From the NCBI GenBank assembly GCA_004009845.1, contig RMBW01000173.1, forward strand, positions 1 to 41,097: a stretch of DNA of 41,097 nt. Reading direction: 5' to 3'. The notes beneath the pieces were generated by a model that worked only from the letters and a program-made list of their open reading frames with translations, was not told where the DNA came from and ran no database searches. Positions 22,484-33,477 of this stretch are shown here, in pieces. A program made the position numbers and the translations under genes. Each line of letters opens with the position of its first letter. The stretch's first letter is position 1. Source of the DNA: Davidsoniella eucalypti (lineage: Eukaryota; Ascomycota; Sordariomycetes; Microascales; Ceratocystidaceae).

Positions 22484-23199
22484 CGTCGATACAGTAAAGA
22501 ATAGGCGAAGAAGACAGAGATCAAGGGCGAGAGAAGCGTCGCGAGGAAAGCCTTAAATAGATTCACCAAAGGACAAAAAGGCAATCCCAGACTGCCGAAA
22601 TGTAAGAATAGAAACGTAGAATATGCTCACGATTCTCAGCACATATGAAATTAAGTGAAAACTAGCAAGGGAAAAATAACAAAGGAAAAAAATCAAGAGC
22701 AGGTTTAGGCGTCCGGCTCTTCGATCTTTGTCACGAATCCACTTCAAACGCAATGGCGTCACATGCCGCTTCGTCCTACTTTAGCAGTTTTGCCTCTGAA
22801 GAAGCTAGGCCACTAATGCTGGCCGCTATTGTCTCTGCCTAGGGTTTTCACAAGGGTTAGTTTCTTTAGCCGAAGCCCTCGAAAAGAGCGCTTATCATCG
22901 CTTTGAGAACGAAAAAGACAACTCCTAGGGTTACAGATGCCAACGTTCTTTGTTGCTAAAAGCTTAGGGAGACACACTCGATAGGGGTCAGGAATCTTGT
23001 CTCTTGTTGCTACATTTCTACATCCCACCCGATTACATCATATTTTTATGGGCGGTAAAAGAATCGCTGCGGTTTGTTCGAAAAGACCTGCAATTTTTGC
23101 CAGGGGAAAAAAAGTGTCTATATTCTTGCCCGAGGAAGTTTCAATTATTTCACTATAACCGGGTCATATCTCAAATATGGATTCCAACAGGACCCCCAG
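22484..23199. other. Intergenic, upstream of AFG1
   Basis: About 700 nt containing only short frames without domains. No tRNA or repeat is recognised before the retroelement-like segment at 23,200. Confidence 0.5.
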
Positions 23200-23470
23200 G
23201 CTGATTTGATATATTTAACGTCTACCTAAATCACTAAGATCATAAGACACCTCGACGAAGGAAAGACTCGTCATTGGACGGCCCTGAGGGTTGTAGGAAG
23301 TGATATGAATCCTTAGCACCATCGAAGCTTCTAGCTTCGGAGCTTGGATCAGGTCCGGGGTTCGATTCTCCGTGTCTCGGAGTTCCTTGAAAAACGCTAC
23401 TCCAGGCCGGGATGGCATTTCCGGTACCATTTTGAAAGCTCCGGGATGACCTGGAGCCATTCGTAACTCT
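23200..23470 (-). repeat. SINE-like repeat with shared 3' module
   Basis: On the minus strand it ends in TTTAGGTAGACGTTAAAT at about 23,215, close to the end of the repeats at 538 and 29,740. On the plus strand it holds GGTTCGATTCT at about 23,353, a perfect tRNA B-box, but without a matching A-box arm or acceptor stem. The B-box points the opposite way to the 3' module, so a simple tRNA-headed SINE does not explain it. It lies directly upstream of the LINE RT half. Confidence 0.5.
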
Positions 23471-23642
23471 GCTCTTTAATTTGTGCATAACGTGGGGACA
23501 CCACCCAGCGGCCTTCAAAGTCGTCGAAATAGTGGTCATCCCCAAACCCGACAAAGACCCGTCTCTCCCCGCTCTTGGCGACCCATTGCCTGTCTTGGCA
23601 AAGGGCTGGAACGACTTATTGCTAGAAAGATCGCCCATTCCG

Positions 23643-23667
23643 CTATCGCTATCGCTATCGCTATCGA
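23643..23667 (+). repeat. Hexanucleotide microsatellite (CGCTAT)4
   Basis: Four tandem CGCTAT units inside the decayed LINE RT region, between blocks corresponding to the RT fingers. Probably slippage after the element died. Confidence 0.75.
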
Positions 23668-23855
23668 GAACTCTGTCCTTCACCTACAACAGTTTGGAGC
23701 CCTCCCGAAACGGAGTGCGTCAGACCTTGTGGCCTGTGTGATACATGATATAGAGAAGAACTGGAGCGAGCGAAAGGTCTACACTCTGGTGACTATGGAT
23801 GTTAAAGGAACTTTTGACGCCATTCTCCCCGGCAGGCTCCAATGCCGCCTCCGTG

Positions 23856-23914
23856 AACAAGGCTGGCCCCCGAGAACAAGGCTGGCCCCCAAGAACAAGG
23901 CTGGCCCCCAAACT
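23856..23914 (+). repeat. 19-bp tandem triplication in LINE RT
   Basis: The unit GAACAAGGCTGGCCCCC plus two bases occurs three times in a row. The family reading REQGWP continues properly only after the last unit, so two extra units (38 nt) interrupt the RT palm and shift its frame. It looks like replication slippage. Confidence 0.8.
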
Positions 23915-26107
23915 TGATAAAATGGGTAGGCTCCTTCACCACAAATAGAAAATGCCGACTTCGACTGGGCACAGAAAGATCCACTGAAAAAGATATATTG
24001 TGTGGGGTCCTGTCGGACTGATGCTTTTCCCATCCTCTGAGGGTCTAAACATAACTTAGCTCAATACAACACAAGTGTTCATACACATCAGGTCCCTCAA
24101 GGCTCCCCCATATCGCCCATCCTCTTCATGTTGTTCATCCAACCCCTAGTCAGCTCTAACAACCGCTTCAGCTACGCTGATGATGTGGCCATCTTAACTT
24201 CTGGAAAGACATTGTCTGCATCCTTAGCCAAAAGAACGGCTAAAAGAATGCACACATGGGCAAAAGAAAACGAAGTTGAGTTTGCCCCACACAAAACCGA
24301 AGTTATCCACTTCACAAGAGCCTGGTCAAAGCCTCACCCACCCATGGAGATTGGAGGACATCCACCCCAAAAAAAGATATGAGAAGGCTTGGTTTCTGGC
24401 TAGACTCTAAACTGACTTTCACCAAACATGTGGAGACCTGGGCCTCGAAGGGACGCAAAGCTGCCAACTTCCTCAACCCAGAGTGGCATCCCCCCTGCCA
24501 TGGCTCGACTCGCCGTCATAGCCTGTGTGATTCTCACTTTGTTCTACGGTGCAGAAGCCTACTGGCCTGGACTCCTTACTATAAACGGTAAAGGAAAACA
24601 GGTAAAGACAGGGGCACTACACCTCGCCGACAAGCTGGAATGTGTACTCCGGGTGGCTCTGAGAGCAATCCTACCCGTCTGGAAAACTACACCCGCCTCC
24701 GCTCTCCGTCGTGAAGCGGCAATCGCCCCTGCACTTCTCCTTCTAGAGAACAAACGAAAACTCCTGGCTGCAAGATGGACTAGCCTGGACCACAATCACC
24801 CTCTGGTAACCCGGTCCTCCGCTAGCTCGATGACACAGCTGGGATGTACACTGGAGACCATAAGAGCCCTCCCCCCCAGACCCCTAATAATGCCTCCACC
24901 CAAGATTCACCCCCCTCCTACCCAGACCAAAGAGAACTTTGATCAATCTAAGCTACGCAAATTCACCAACAGCATGGACATCATGGTATACTCTGACGGA
25001 TCAAAACTGAAAGATGGACGAACTGGATTGGAATTTGCCATATATCAAGGTAACTGGCTAGTTGATACACAACGAGGATTCCTAGGAAAGAATCATGAAG
25101 TATTTGATGCCGAGATAGTGGGTGCCCTGAATTGGCCCTTCAAGCCCTATGCACACATCTCGCAAAGAACATTTATGTTATCTTTGACAATCAAGCAGCA
25201 TATGCTTGCCTCTTTCCCGGCTCCGCACCAACAGACACCAGCCAAGCTCAGATCTTAGAGTTTCACTCTCTGGCCCGAAATTGGCCGGATAGACGGCGGT
25301 GCCGCCATGTCAAAGCTGGACAAGTCACCCCAATATGGGTCCCTAGACACATTGGTATACCTGGCAATGAGATAACAGATTCTCTGGCCAAGGAAGGCGC
25401 TACTTTACCCACCTCCAAACCTGCCTCCCTCCATTGCTCATGTCAAACGAGCTGTTCGGAGTCGGCTTCAGGAGGAGTATGCCGACTGGTGAACATCCTC
25501 TGCCCGACAACTTACAAGGACCTGGGACTTTCTGCAAGCCTCGGGACCCCTTTGGACTGTCTCTCCCAAGGAAGACACTGGGCCGGCTGCTGGCCGCCGG
25601 ATCACATCACGGAGACTTTGTGGACTACCACCTTCGCCTACACCATGCAAACTTTACATATTCATGTTCTTGTGGGAAAAAGAAGGACCCACTGCACTTC
25701 TTCTTCTGCTGAAAGAGCAAACATGTCTCAAAGGTTTTCGCACGAAGACCGTTTCACATCACCATAGACAATACCCTATCCACACAACAAGGGGTCATTG
25801 ATTTCTGCAAATTCATCATGAAAACAAACTTCTTTGTAGATATATGCCCCTAACCATTAGGAGGACAAAGGGGGGAAGAGTTTAGCCAGTTTAGCGCTGC
25901 TCCTACCCCCTTCGACCTTGTCATTGAATATCTCCGTCCTTCTGTATTCCTGCTTTCTGTTCTTTCTTTTGTAATTTTCTCTCTATCAGGAGGGTTTCGT
26001 CGAGGGCCATTAGGGTCTCTCGACGTCTAACGATCCACTAGGGTCGGATCCGCGTGATCCACATAAAGACGTAAAATGATAAATAAAATAAATAAATAAA
26101 TAATAAA

Positions 26108-26472
26108 TTGGCTACAGCCACTACAAGGTCATGGAGTTGCAGTCTGTCTTGGCTCTGTTGACCTCAAGGCACTGGGTCAGACATACTATTACTGGTTTGA
26201 TGTACGAATCATCTACTTCATGTTATTATCTTATGGTGGTACAGAAGTAAAACCAAACTTGGGCATGGAGAAGTCTACAGCAGACATCATCAGGACAGTC
26301 ACCTCTACTCTGGAAAAGAAAGATGCATAACCTAGGGGTGGTGCATGGCGATGTCCGATGGCCCAATGTACTGCAAGGGGCTAATGAAGAGATCACTGTG
26401 ATCGACTTTGACAAAGCGGATATTCTTCCAGCAAAGAGTGATATTTTATCTAACAAGAGGAGGAAGCTTTAA
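26108..26472 (+). pseudogene. Kinase-like gene, 3' fragment (block C)
   Basis: Collinear with the C-terminal coding end of the 729-aa gene, from the segment for the KSLQGNG region to the KWRKL region. It carries VVHGDVRWPN and VIDFDKAD with the catalytic Asp intact, and the same 4-nt AAAG insertion as the block A fragment. The 5' part of the gene is replaced by the LINE, whose tail ends at 26,107. Non-functional. Confidence 0.85.
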
Positions 26473-27306
26473 ATAGAATCAAATCAAATGTCTAGAGCAT
26501 TGGGCAATTGAACCTTGCTGTCTTTTGTCTCTTGCTTTGACTTGTAGTGATTGTGCGGTCTCTAGGCTAACATTAACTTGGGGGATATTCTTTAGAGAGA
26601 GTCTATGTTAACAATAATGGCATCTGCCGACTTACAGTAGCTTAAATATTGGTAGAGTCAATAACGAATAAAGCATGATTTTACTTTTGGCATGACTGCG
26701 AGATACTCGGACACACACTGGCCCTCATATTTAGAGTAACAGCAATATATGTAGTAATATAGTTGTAAGTACATGTACAGTTTATGGTATCAATAAAAGC
26801 CGACTAGAACTAGGTCACTTGACTTGCTTTACCTAAGAAATATGTACAAAGTCATGCGAAAATTTAGAATTCTTTGCCATGTGCTCCCCTCCCCCTTTCT
26901 TTCGGATTCAACGAGGCTTAAGCTTTGATCATGATATGAGCGTGATTTAATCCATATTGTAATATTTTGCCTATTCCCACCAAAACAATTGTATTGCCCT
27001 AAGCTTTTTACTTGACCACCAATAGCATTGACCATCTAGGAGGCCGGAGGAAAAGCTATGAACTTGTGTAACTTTAGCATTGACAAAAATGTCTACCAAT
27101 AACTTCTACCAAATGGATCGATTCAGGATGACCAGAACTACACAGCAAAGAAAAAACTATATGAATCATGATATCCCGACACATCTGTCATTGAAATCTT
27201 CTCTTCACCATCACACTACCTATCTCTCCTCTCATCTCAGTCACTCTTTAATACATTCCAACAACTACCCCCTCACCATGCTTATTATTCTTCTACTTCA
27301 ATCATC

Positions 27307-28031
27307 ATGAAGTTCTTTGGCCTTCTTGTTCTTGGTGCTCTCGCCTCCAGCGCTGCTGTCCCGACTGAGTCTACCAACATAGACCTTGATAGCTTCAATG
27401 ATCCTAACAGTGAGGTGGTAGCCAGAGAATTCACGATTCCTCTTGATGATCTTAAAATCTTTGTTGCCAAGCAAGACAGCGAGTCTGATGGGACCAATAC
27501 TGAGACCAGTCTGGTTTCTCGGGATTCGGAAGAATCTGAGGCATACAAAGCAGCTGATAGAGCCACCTTTAACGTACTTGAGCATGGCAGTTCGTACTAC
27601 TTCATGCTGTGCGTTGATCCCGTTTGGAAGATAGAGGACTACAGTGTAACTGTTCAGCATGTCATACAAAAAACAGGTTGCCAACATGTCGGAATGGTTG
27701 TCGGAACGATCGATGAAGAAGAGGATCTATTCACAGCCACTTTATGGCATATCCGTCATCCTGACCCCAGAACCTGGATCGGAATTAACAGACCATACAA
27801 GGTCTTCGAGGGACAGAGGTAAGTTTCCTAACAACAATTTTTCTACATCCGTCTCTATCAGCATATACTAACAGTCTTGATAGCCTTATCTGGGGTGGTG
27901 AAACCGATAAGGATATCAGCGTCAGTACCATGAAGTTGGCCACCGATGATTGGATCAAAAGTACCAATGGCGTTATGGACTATGAGTACAACTGCTGGGT
28001 CTACTACCACCACCTTGCTAGTTTATTGTAA
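27307..28031 (+). CDS. Small secreted protein, paralogue C (two exons)
   Basis: Join 27307-27818 and 27884-28031, 219 aa. The 65-nt intron has a GTAAGT donor, TACTAAC and TAG. The signal peptide (1-17) and residues up to about 85 are nearly identical to A and B. From there on the protein is distinct (YYFMLCVDPVWKIEDYS, WHIRHPDPRTW, LIWGGETDKD), with Cys102, Cys125 and Cys208 kept and the C-terminus YHHLASLL. Against paralogue B my hand alignment gives about 28 differences in the 148-nt second exon, nearly all amino-acid changing, but only about 2 in the 65-nt intron. No family recognised; effector-like by size, secretion and pattern. Confidence 0.88.
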
Positions 28032-29249
28032 AAAAAGCATATTGAGTAGCTCTACGTGATGTATGTTTACTGGGTCAACCCTTAGGCAAGGAAGACAATA
28101 TCACGATTCGCACTAGTCCAGGGAAAAAGCATAACCCTCGACTGCATTTTTTCACCACACAACTCATTTAATCATGGCATAAAGCCCCCTGGGCTACTTC
28201 ATAGTCTTGCATTTTGATCTCTATTTTCTCTATGGTACCACTTTTGGCATTTTTCCTTTATAATTCCTTCTTTTAGCATTTATATTTACTACACTAAGTT
28301 CCAGCTTTTTTCTTTGTGGTAGTTCTTGTTTTGGTGCCTGTCTCTAAATTTTAAGTTTTGACATAGCAGGCTTAGAGTGTGGTAGACCTTTACAATTGCC
28401 TATTCAGCAACGCATTTTATAATGTTTTGTTTTGTTTGTAGCAAAAGACAAATATTCTGTCTGATCTTGAATATTAATAATTATGGAAACACTACTTGGT
28501 TTAGGTACACTTAAGTATTAAGCTTCTAGGCACCATTAGCGTCAACTAATCCAACTATCCCTCTACTTTCTTGATATATAGGCCAGTAATGTCCAATGTA
28601 CAGATCAAAGATACACATTAGGACAACTATACAAGAAAATACAAATCTGTAGGATAAGAAGAAAGTAGGAAATAGAGCCGACTGCACTCCTCGAGTAGTC
28701 TGAGGCCCTGAAAAGCTGGTTCGGCCCCGGCACCACCATTGAGAGAGCGTCCGTGATGCCTACATAGTAGGGCCTACGGTCCGCTTCATCAACGAGAAAG
28801 AGGAGGGCAGCACTGAAATCACAACAGAAATGATCTCGGAGTGCGGAGTGGCGGCCACTAAAACTTTCCCGGAGCGAATGCAACCCCCAAATGGAGGGGT
28901 TGATCTTTTTAGTCAAGATCCCAGCAGCAGACACAAAGGGGATCAGACTGGTGACAACGAGACTCATTCAACACTGTGGCTCCAGTGAGCACAAAAGTGG
29001 TGACCCCCCTTGCTGCTCTGTAGCTCACAGACTCCTATCAAAGTGCACTAACTAAGTCCCAGCCATTTTCATGCTATACTACTCAAAGTCTTGCTCACTT
29101 AAAGCCATACCTATTCTGAAGCAGGTGGCTGCAAACTTTTTCACACAGAATAGCAAGTAGCACTGTACAAGGATCTCCATAACTACTACCCTTATGAACC
29201 GCTCCTACTTCTCAACAGTAACAGGCCACTGAGATACAGAACATTTGTT

Positions 29250-29745
29250 ATGATTTCGTTATATGCTATTCATGCGCATTTCAAATCCTTTCCAGAAAAC
29301 GCACCTCGGTTGGGAACCTGTCTCGAAACCTCCAAGCATTTCGTAGCTCCTTGTATTATAAACCATCTTAGAACAGTATGGCTACTACCTGGCATCTACC
29401 TTTGGCAGAACTTTGTGAGTAGAGAGGCTGCCCAAACCCTTAGGCGCACTACCATAAGCATAGGGTGGACTTCAGTAGTTCATGCGAGGTTGGTCAGGCG
29501 TATAACCACTATGCCATGGGGAAGTACTCTTTTTCTCGCTCAGCGCTGATTTTTCTTGAAGCCATTAAGCCTGGAAGGCACTGTTTTTTGCATTTGTTTT
29601 TTTGTTACTCTTAGTGGAGGTATGGACAACTAGTTCTTCGGGGCTAGGGAACGATGTTGAGTTTGTCTATCGGAGAACTCCAAATATCTATCCGGTAACC
29701 AATCCGGCGTCGTATGATCTTAGTGATTTAGATAGACGTTGAATA
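29250..29745 (+). repeat. Dispersed repeat with shared 3' module (copy C)
   Basis: Inverted counterpart of 538-1060. It ends TTAGATAGACGTTGAATATAA at about 29,745. The long open frame inside has no domain, and its counterparts in A and B are broken at different points, so I read it as non-coding repeat. Confidence 0.6.
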
Positions 29746-30194
29746 TAATCAAACTAATCAAGCAAATCAAATGCGGAATGTGTAAGTTAAAGAATGAATG
29801 ATGTAGAATATGATGCTGATGTAGTAATGAGAGAAGAGAGGATGATGAGAAGCCTGGCGATGGAAGGACAGTAAAGTTGATATTGGTGTCTACTTGCTAC
29901 TTTATATATTTGTTCATTGACCATGATCAGGCTATTGCGTTTCTTCGGGATTAATATAACTTGTTGCTCAAAACTGGCGGTAAACATCTGGCCTGGCATA
30001 GAGAAAACGACTCATATTACAAATGAACCTGGACCAGACAATTTTATTCCACAGCTTCCATATTCAAAAATAAAGACAAGGTGCTATAGGGTCTGGTTGG
30101 ACCTTAATGTACATTATGTATTTTCAGTAAAACTGCCAACTGCTAAGGCCGGGGGGTCAAAATTGATACCTTGTCCAACTCAAAAGCTAGCCAA

Positions 30195-30244
30195 GTGCAA
30201 CGCCCCACAATATTATATTGATGATATATTGTGGGGCGTTGCAC
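30195..30244. repeat. Perfect hairpin, 19-bp arms, 12-nt loop
   Basis: The left arm GTGCAACGCCCCACAATAT (30195-30213) is exactly complementary to the right arm ATATTGTGGGGCGTTGCAC (30226-30244). It sits precisely where block C similarity ends and the next LINE fragment begins. It could be a fold-back remnant, a minimal inverted-repeat element or a rearrangement scar. Confidence 0.9.
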
Positions 30245-30704
30245 GAGTATAGACTATGTATGTGTACTACACCCGGAGGGCAACACTTTGAAGGTTCCAG
30301 TTGCCCGACATCTCCGGCTCTTCTTTTGTTGTGCTTTGCACTTCATTTGATCATGTCAAGACAAACCTGTGATGGCTTCTCCTTGAGTCGCTCCCTCACA
30401 ATGAAAACACTTTGGGTTTCCACTGTGTTTTCCAACGACCCACCAGGGGGACGGCCGTGGAGAAAGTTTAGCTTAATGCTGCTTGACCCCTCCCAATCCC
30501 CCGACGCCGACCTCGCGATAGTTGTCTTCTCCACTGCTTCCACCATGCAAAATTTATTCTTGCTTTCTGTGTTTTTCTGTTTTGCTTTTTTTAGTTTGGA
30601 CCTGGGGGGATCTTCGAGGACCATTAGGGTTTCTCGACGTCTAACGATCTACTAGGGTCGGATCTACGTGATCTACGTAAAGACGTAAAAGGTTAAATAA
30701 AAAA
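30245..30704 (+). mobile_element. Diverged LINE 3' end (second subfamily)
   Basis: The 3' part (about 30,615-30,700) aligns with the LINE end at 26,000-26,095 through the block TTTCTCGACGTCTAACGATC and AAAGACGTAAAA, followed by an A-rich tail. Upstream sequence lacks a clear RT or RNase H motif. It is a short, 5'-truncated insertion. Confidence 0.65.
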
Positions 30705-30870
30705 AATATCTTTGATCCGTTGCTTTGATCGTTTTTGTTTTCTGTTTTTCATTTGTAATTTTCTGGACCTCTATTGGGTTCTTTGAGGGCTATTAGGACC
30801 TTTCGATGTTTAACGGTCTATTAGGGTCGGATTTACATGATCTATTTAAAGACGTAAAATGATAAATAAA
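30705..30870 (+). mobile_element. LINE 3' end with C-to-T type decay
   Basis: A third copy of the same 3' end (block GGGTCGGATTTACATGATCT then AAAGACGTAAAATGATAAAT). Compared with 26,000-26,095, most differences are C-to-T or G-to-A. It lies directly behind the tail of the previous fragment, so the two form a tandem or nested insertion. Confidence 0.65.
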
Positions 30871-31344
30871 TTACATCGTTTAATTTTTAGTATACATAAA
30901 GTTTAGACAATCTAAGAATAATATATGTTAAATGATAGTGTAAGTTCGTTTCCTTTGTACATTTACATTTCTAACAATGCCATGCTTTTTCGTATCTTTC
31001 TTTGTCTGTTACTAGGCTTAATGCTGATACATAATGTCGTTTCTTTGATGGTGTAACTACACCACATGTCCCGCCTCTAAGTGCATAGTCGTAGCCAATA
31101 GAACTACTCTATTTTGAACAAAGAATGTGAGATCTTATGATGCGTCCGACGTCATGTTACTTGCCTACAAATAAAACCCTTTGTCTCCTACCCGAAGTTG
31201 TGAAATTGTAATTTTTTATTTTCTTGTTTCTTTCTCAAAGTATATCCCACCTCTTTCATTTTGTCATTATCACCCATTATACTACTTGAGTCTCTCATTC
31301 TCTTGCTATCTAGCAAAGCTGATATATATTTGTTGATTATAGCA
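30871..31344. other. Intergenic, 5' region of the 511-aa gene
   Basis: No gene seen. Pyrimidine-rich sequence (31,195-31,310) precedes the ATG at 31,345. Frames opening earlier use non-ATG codons and are not preferred. Confidence 0.5.
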
Positions 31345-33080
31345 ATGGCAAATATATTTGCCAAGTTCCAGCTTGCCTGGGAAACTGACCCGCTGTCCAA
31401 CAATCCCCTGACTCAAATCGATTTGGACCAGTCGATCTACTATGCAGCTTATCAAGCCCTGGGTGACGCCATAGACAAGATCACCGAGGCCGAAGCCTGC
31501 TTTGCCAAAATAGTGTACATGTGGAAGCCATACAAATTTATATGTGTGCCATATGAAGACACTGGCCGCTACGACGACTCATATCATCCTCTAGACAAGG
31601 TAGTCAGCGACGAAAAGTGCAAAGATGCTATCACCGGCTTCCGTCTGATACGCGAGAGCTTTGACCGCATCGATTGGGCGTATACGCAGAGCGAGTTCTC
31701 GCACCACAGCAAGAAAAAGAGCGCTCTACGCTCTCTCTTCGAAGAAGATATGCGCGAGATCGTCCAGGAGATCCACGAACGTGTGTGGAAGTTGCCTCCC
31801 ACCCAGACAGACGCTGGTATAGGCGATGTCTTCAAGTACCCGCGCCGTATCGATATGTGCAAATATCTCGACGTCGGCATCGGAACGCACTTTTGGACGT
31901 ATAAGTGGGAGATGTGGCAGTTGCGTCAGTATCCCGATACGTACTATCCTGTGGGAAACCGACCTCGGCCGTTCCAGGACTCGATTTGTACCGTTCCACC
32001 GCACGATTCTGACAGCATTCCTGCATCTGTGTTGACCGCTGGATCACGCCAATCAGCTATAGCTTCCACTGGACTTGTCAATCTTGTTGGAGCATTCAAC
32101 ACGGCAGCACGTGGCGTCTTCTCTGCTGTGTTGGATAACAAGCGGAAACGGACTGTCAGTGCTGCCCAAGGTACTTCTAGGCCGGTCAAACGGCGGGCTT
32201 TGATTCAACGAAAGGTAAATATTGATATACCGTGATATGAGATGCACCTGCTATAGAAATAAGGCGTTGTCTGATTTTCTATCATCTTTCTTGTATCAGT
32301 AAGCTCACATTTTTCATCGTATAGAACAACGTGTTCGAGGATGGCGTCGACATTCGCCATATATCCCGCCGTGGCATCAATACAGAGACGTCTCCGGTTC
32401 CAACCTCTACTTCACGCCCAGGAAAAACTCTTGCCACAACCAACGATACGATTCGGTCCGTTAGTCCCGCCGCTGTATTTTGACACTTGGCAAAGCCCCC
32501 GTCAAGTTTTTCTTCTCTCGCTAACAAAATAACCCTTTTTCGTGTACAGATAAGCCCGGTTATTATCGGTGCCTGGCCGCAAGATTGCCCAGACTGTCCA
32601 TTAGATCCCAAAGAGAAGTCTACGTCATATGGTGGAGGCCGGCGAGTAAGTGATATACTCATCAAGGCACGGCTTGCTCAATTTGACGAACTCTCACAGT
32701 GTTCAGTAGAAATAAGACAGCGAGTCACATCACTTGACAGACGGGTAAAGCGGTCGACGCAATCACCTCCTGCCATGAACAACAGCCTACTAGATATATA
32801 TGACGATCAGGATCTTCTGGACGATCCGGACCGAAAAAAAGCTTCCGAGTGTCCCCCTGATCGATCTCAGATCAATGAAGCCACAGGGAAGATCATTTCA
32901 CAGCTTCTAGCAGACCATTGGGACATTGAACTGGCGCGAGATGCGGCGAGATCGTTTCACACAACATCAGTGTTAATACGGGAGGAAGAAGTGCCAGATT
33001 GGCTACTTAAAGCCACTCAAGATCCATACGAAGTCGAGGTTGAGCGACGGATGAAGAGAAGGATAGAGACACGCATATGA
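31345..33080 (+). CDS. Hypothetical protein, 511 aa, three exons
   Basis: Join 31345-32214, 32325-32459 and 32550-33080. Introns of 110 and 90 nt, both phase 0, have donors GTAAAT and GTTAGT and acceptors TATAG and TACAG. The start is the first ATG of the long frame. Residues about 1-220 are Trp/Tyr-rich and look globular and helical (SIYYAAYQALGDAIDKITEA, THFWTYKWEMWQLRQYPDTY). A Lys/Arg cluster (KRKRTVSAA ... RPVKRRAL, about 260-290) could be a nuclear localisation signal. A polar linker follows, then a helical C-terminus with alternating charged residues (about 450-511). I recognise no family. The splice model rests on phase agreement and consensus sites only. Confidence 0.6.
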
Positions 33081-33477
33081 CGAGAGTTTATGGTTACTTA
33101 TATATATTACACGTTATATTTTGTAAGGGCGGAGTATCTTATCGTACTTGAAGATTGCTCCACGTATTCATTTCATGCTTAGATCAAGGCTCACATTCCC
33201 GTGAATTTTGTTGTATAAGACAAACGCTACTGTAATCATAATGACTGCCGAGTCCTACCCGGGACTCTTTACAGATCATCAGAACGCCGAAAACACCGAA
33301 TCAAAGAATCGAAAGTAAAGAAAAGGAAGATAAACAAGTTCGTGATGAGTATCCCCTGAAGATGAAGAAAGAAAATGGAGTGAAAAAGAGGATAGAGAGA
33401 AGAATATGTAAAATGGTAGTAGTAATAATAAAAGCAAAGAGAACAGAAATAGTCGGTTCTTTTGGTGGTTTTTGTGT

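Larger units (their letters stand above)
23478..26107 (+). mobile_element. Tad1/I-like LINE, 3' half (RT, RNase H, 3' tail)
   Basis: A 5'-truncated, decayed copy of a non-LTR retrotransposon. Reverse-transcriptase blocks start with FKVVEIVVIPKPDKD near 23,517, followed by WRPIACLGKGLERL, TMDVKGTFDAI near 23,790 and SYADDVAIL near 24,170 (the catalytic YADD). RNase H follows: MVYSDGSKLKDG near 24,985 and WVPRHIGIPGNEITDSLAKEG near 25,340. A terminal Cys/His knuckle (CSCGKKKDPLHFFFC) lies near 25,670. The 3' untranslated region ends AAAGACGTAAAATGATAAAT plus a TAAA/AATA-type tail. The frame is broken many times, including by a 19-bp triplication. The tail joins the kinase fragment directly at 26,107. 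Confidence 0.88.
25385..30194. repeat. Segmental duplication block C (inverted)
   Basis: This is the inverted counterpart of blocks A and B. Read left to right it has LINE 3' end, kinase fragment, secreted-protein gene, conserved 3' flank to about 28,862, a LINE-edge piece matching 1065-1150, the 3'-module repeat, and the block A start sequence reversed (29,787-30,190). Similarity stops at CCAAG/TGCAAC (30,194), where a perfect hairpin begins. It has about 190 bp (29,037-29,228) not present in A and lacks most of the LINE 5' half. Confidence 0.85.

Noticed and set aside
23320..23400. Possible tRNA around the perfect B-box at 23,353.
   Set aside because: The 3' acceptor strand has no complementary 5' partner and no D or anticodon arm can be formed.
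28605..28967. 120-codon minus-strand frame in block C.
   Set aside because: It lies in duplicated flank; the counterparts in A and B are deleted or broken and there is no domain.
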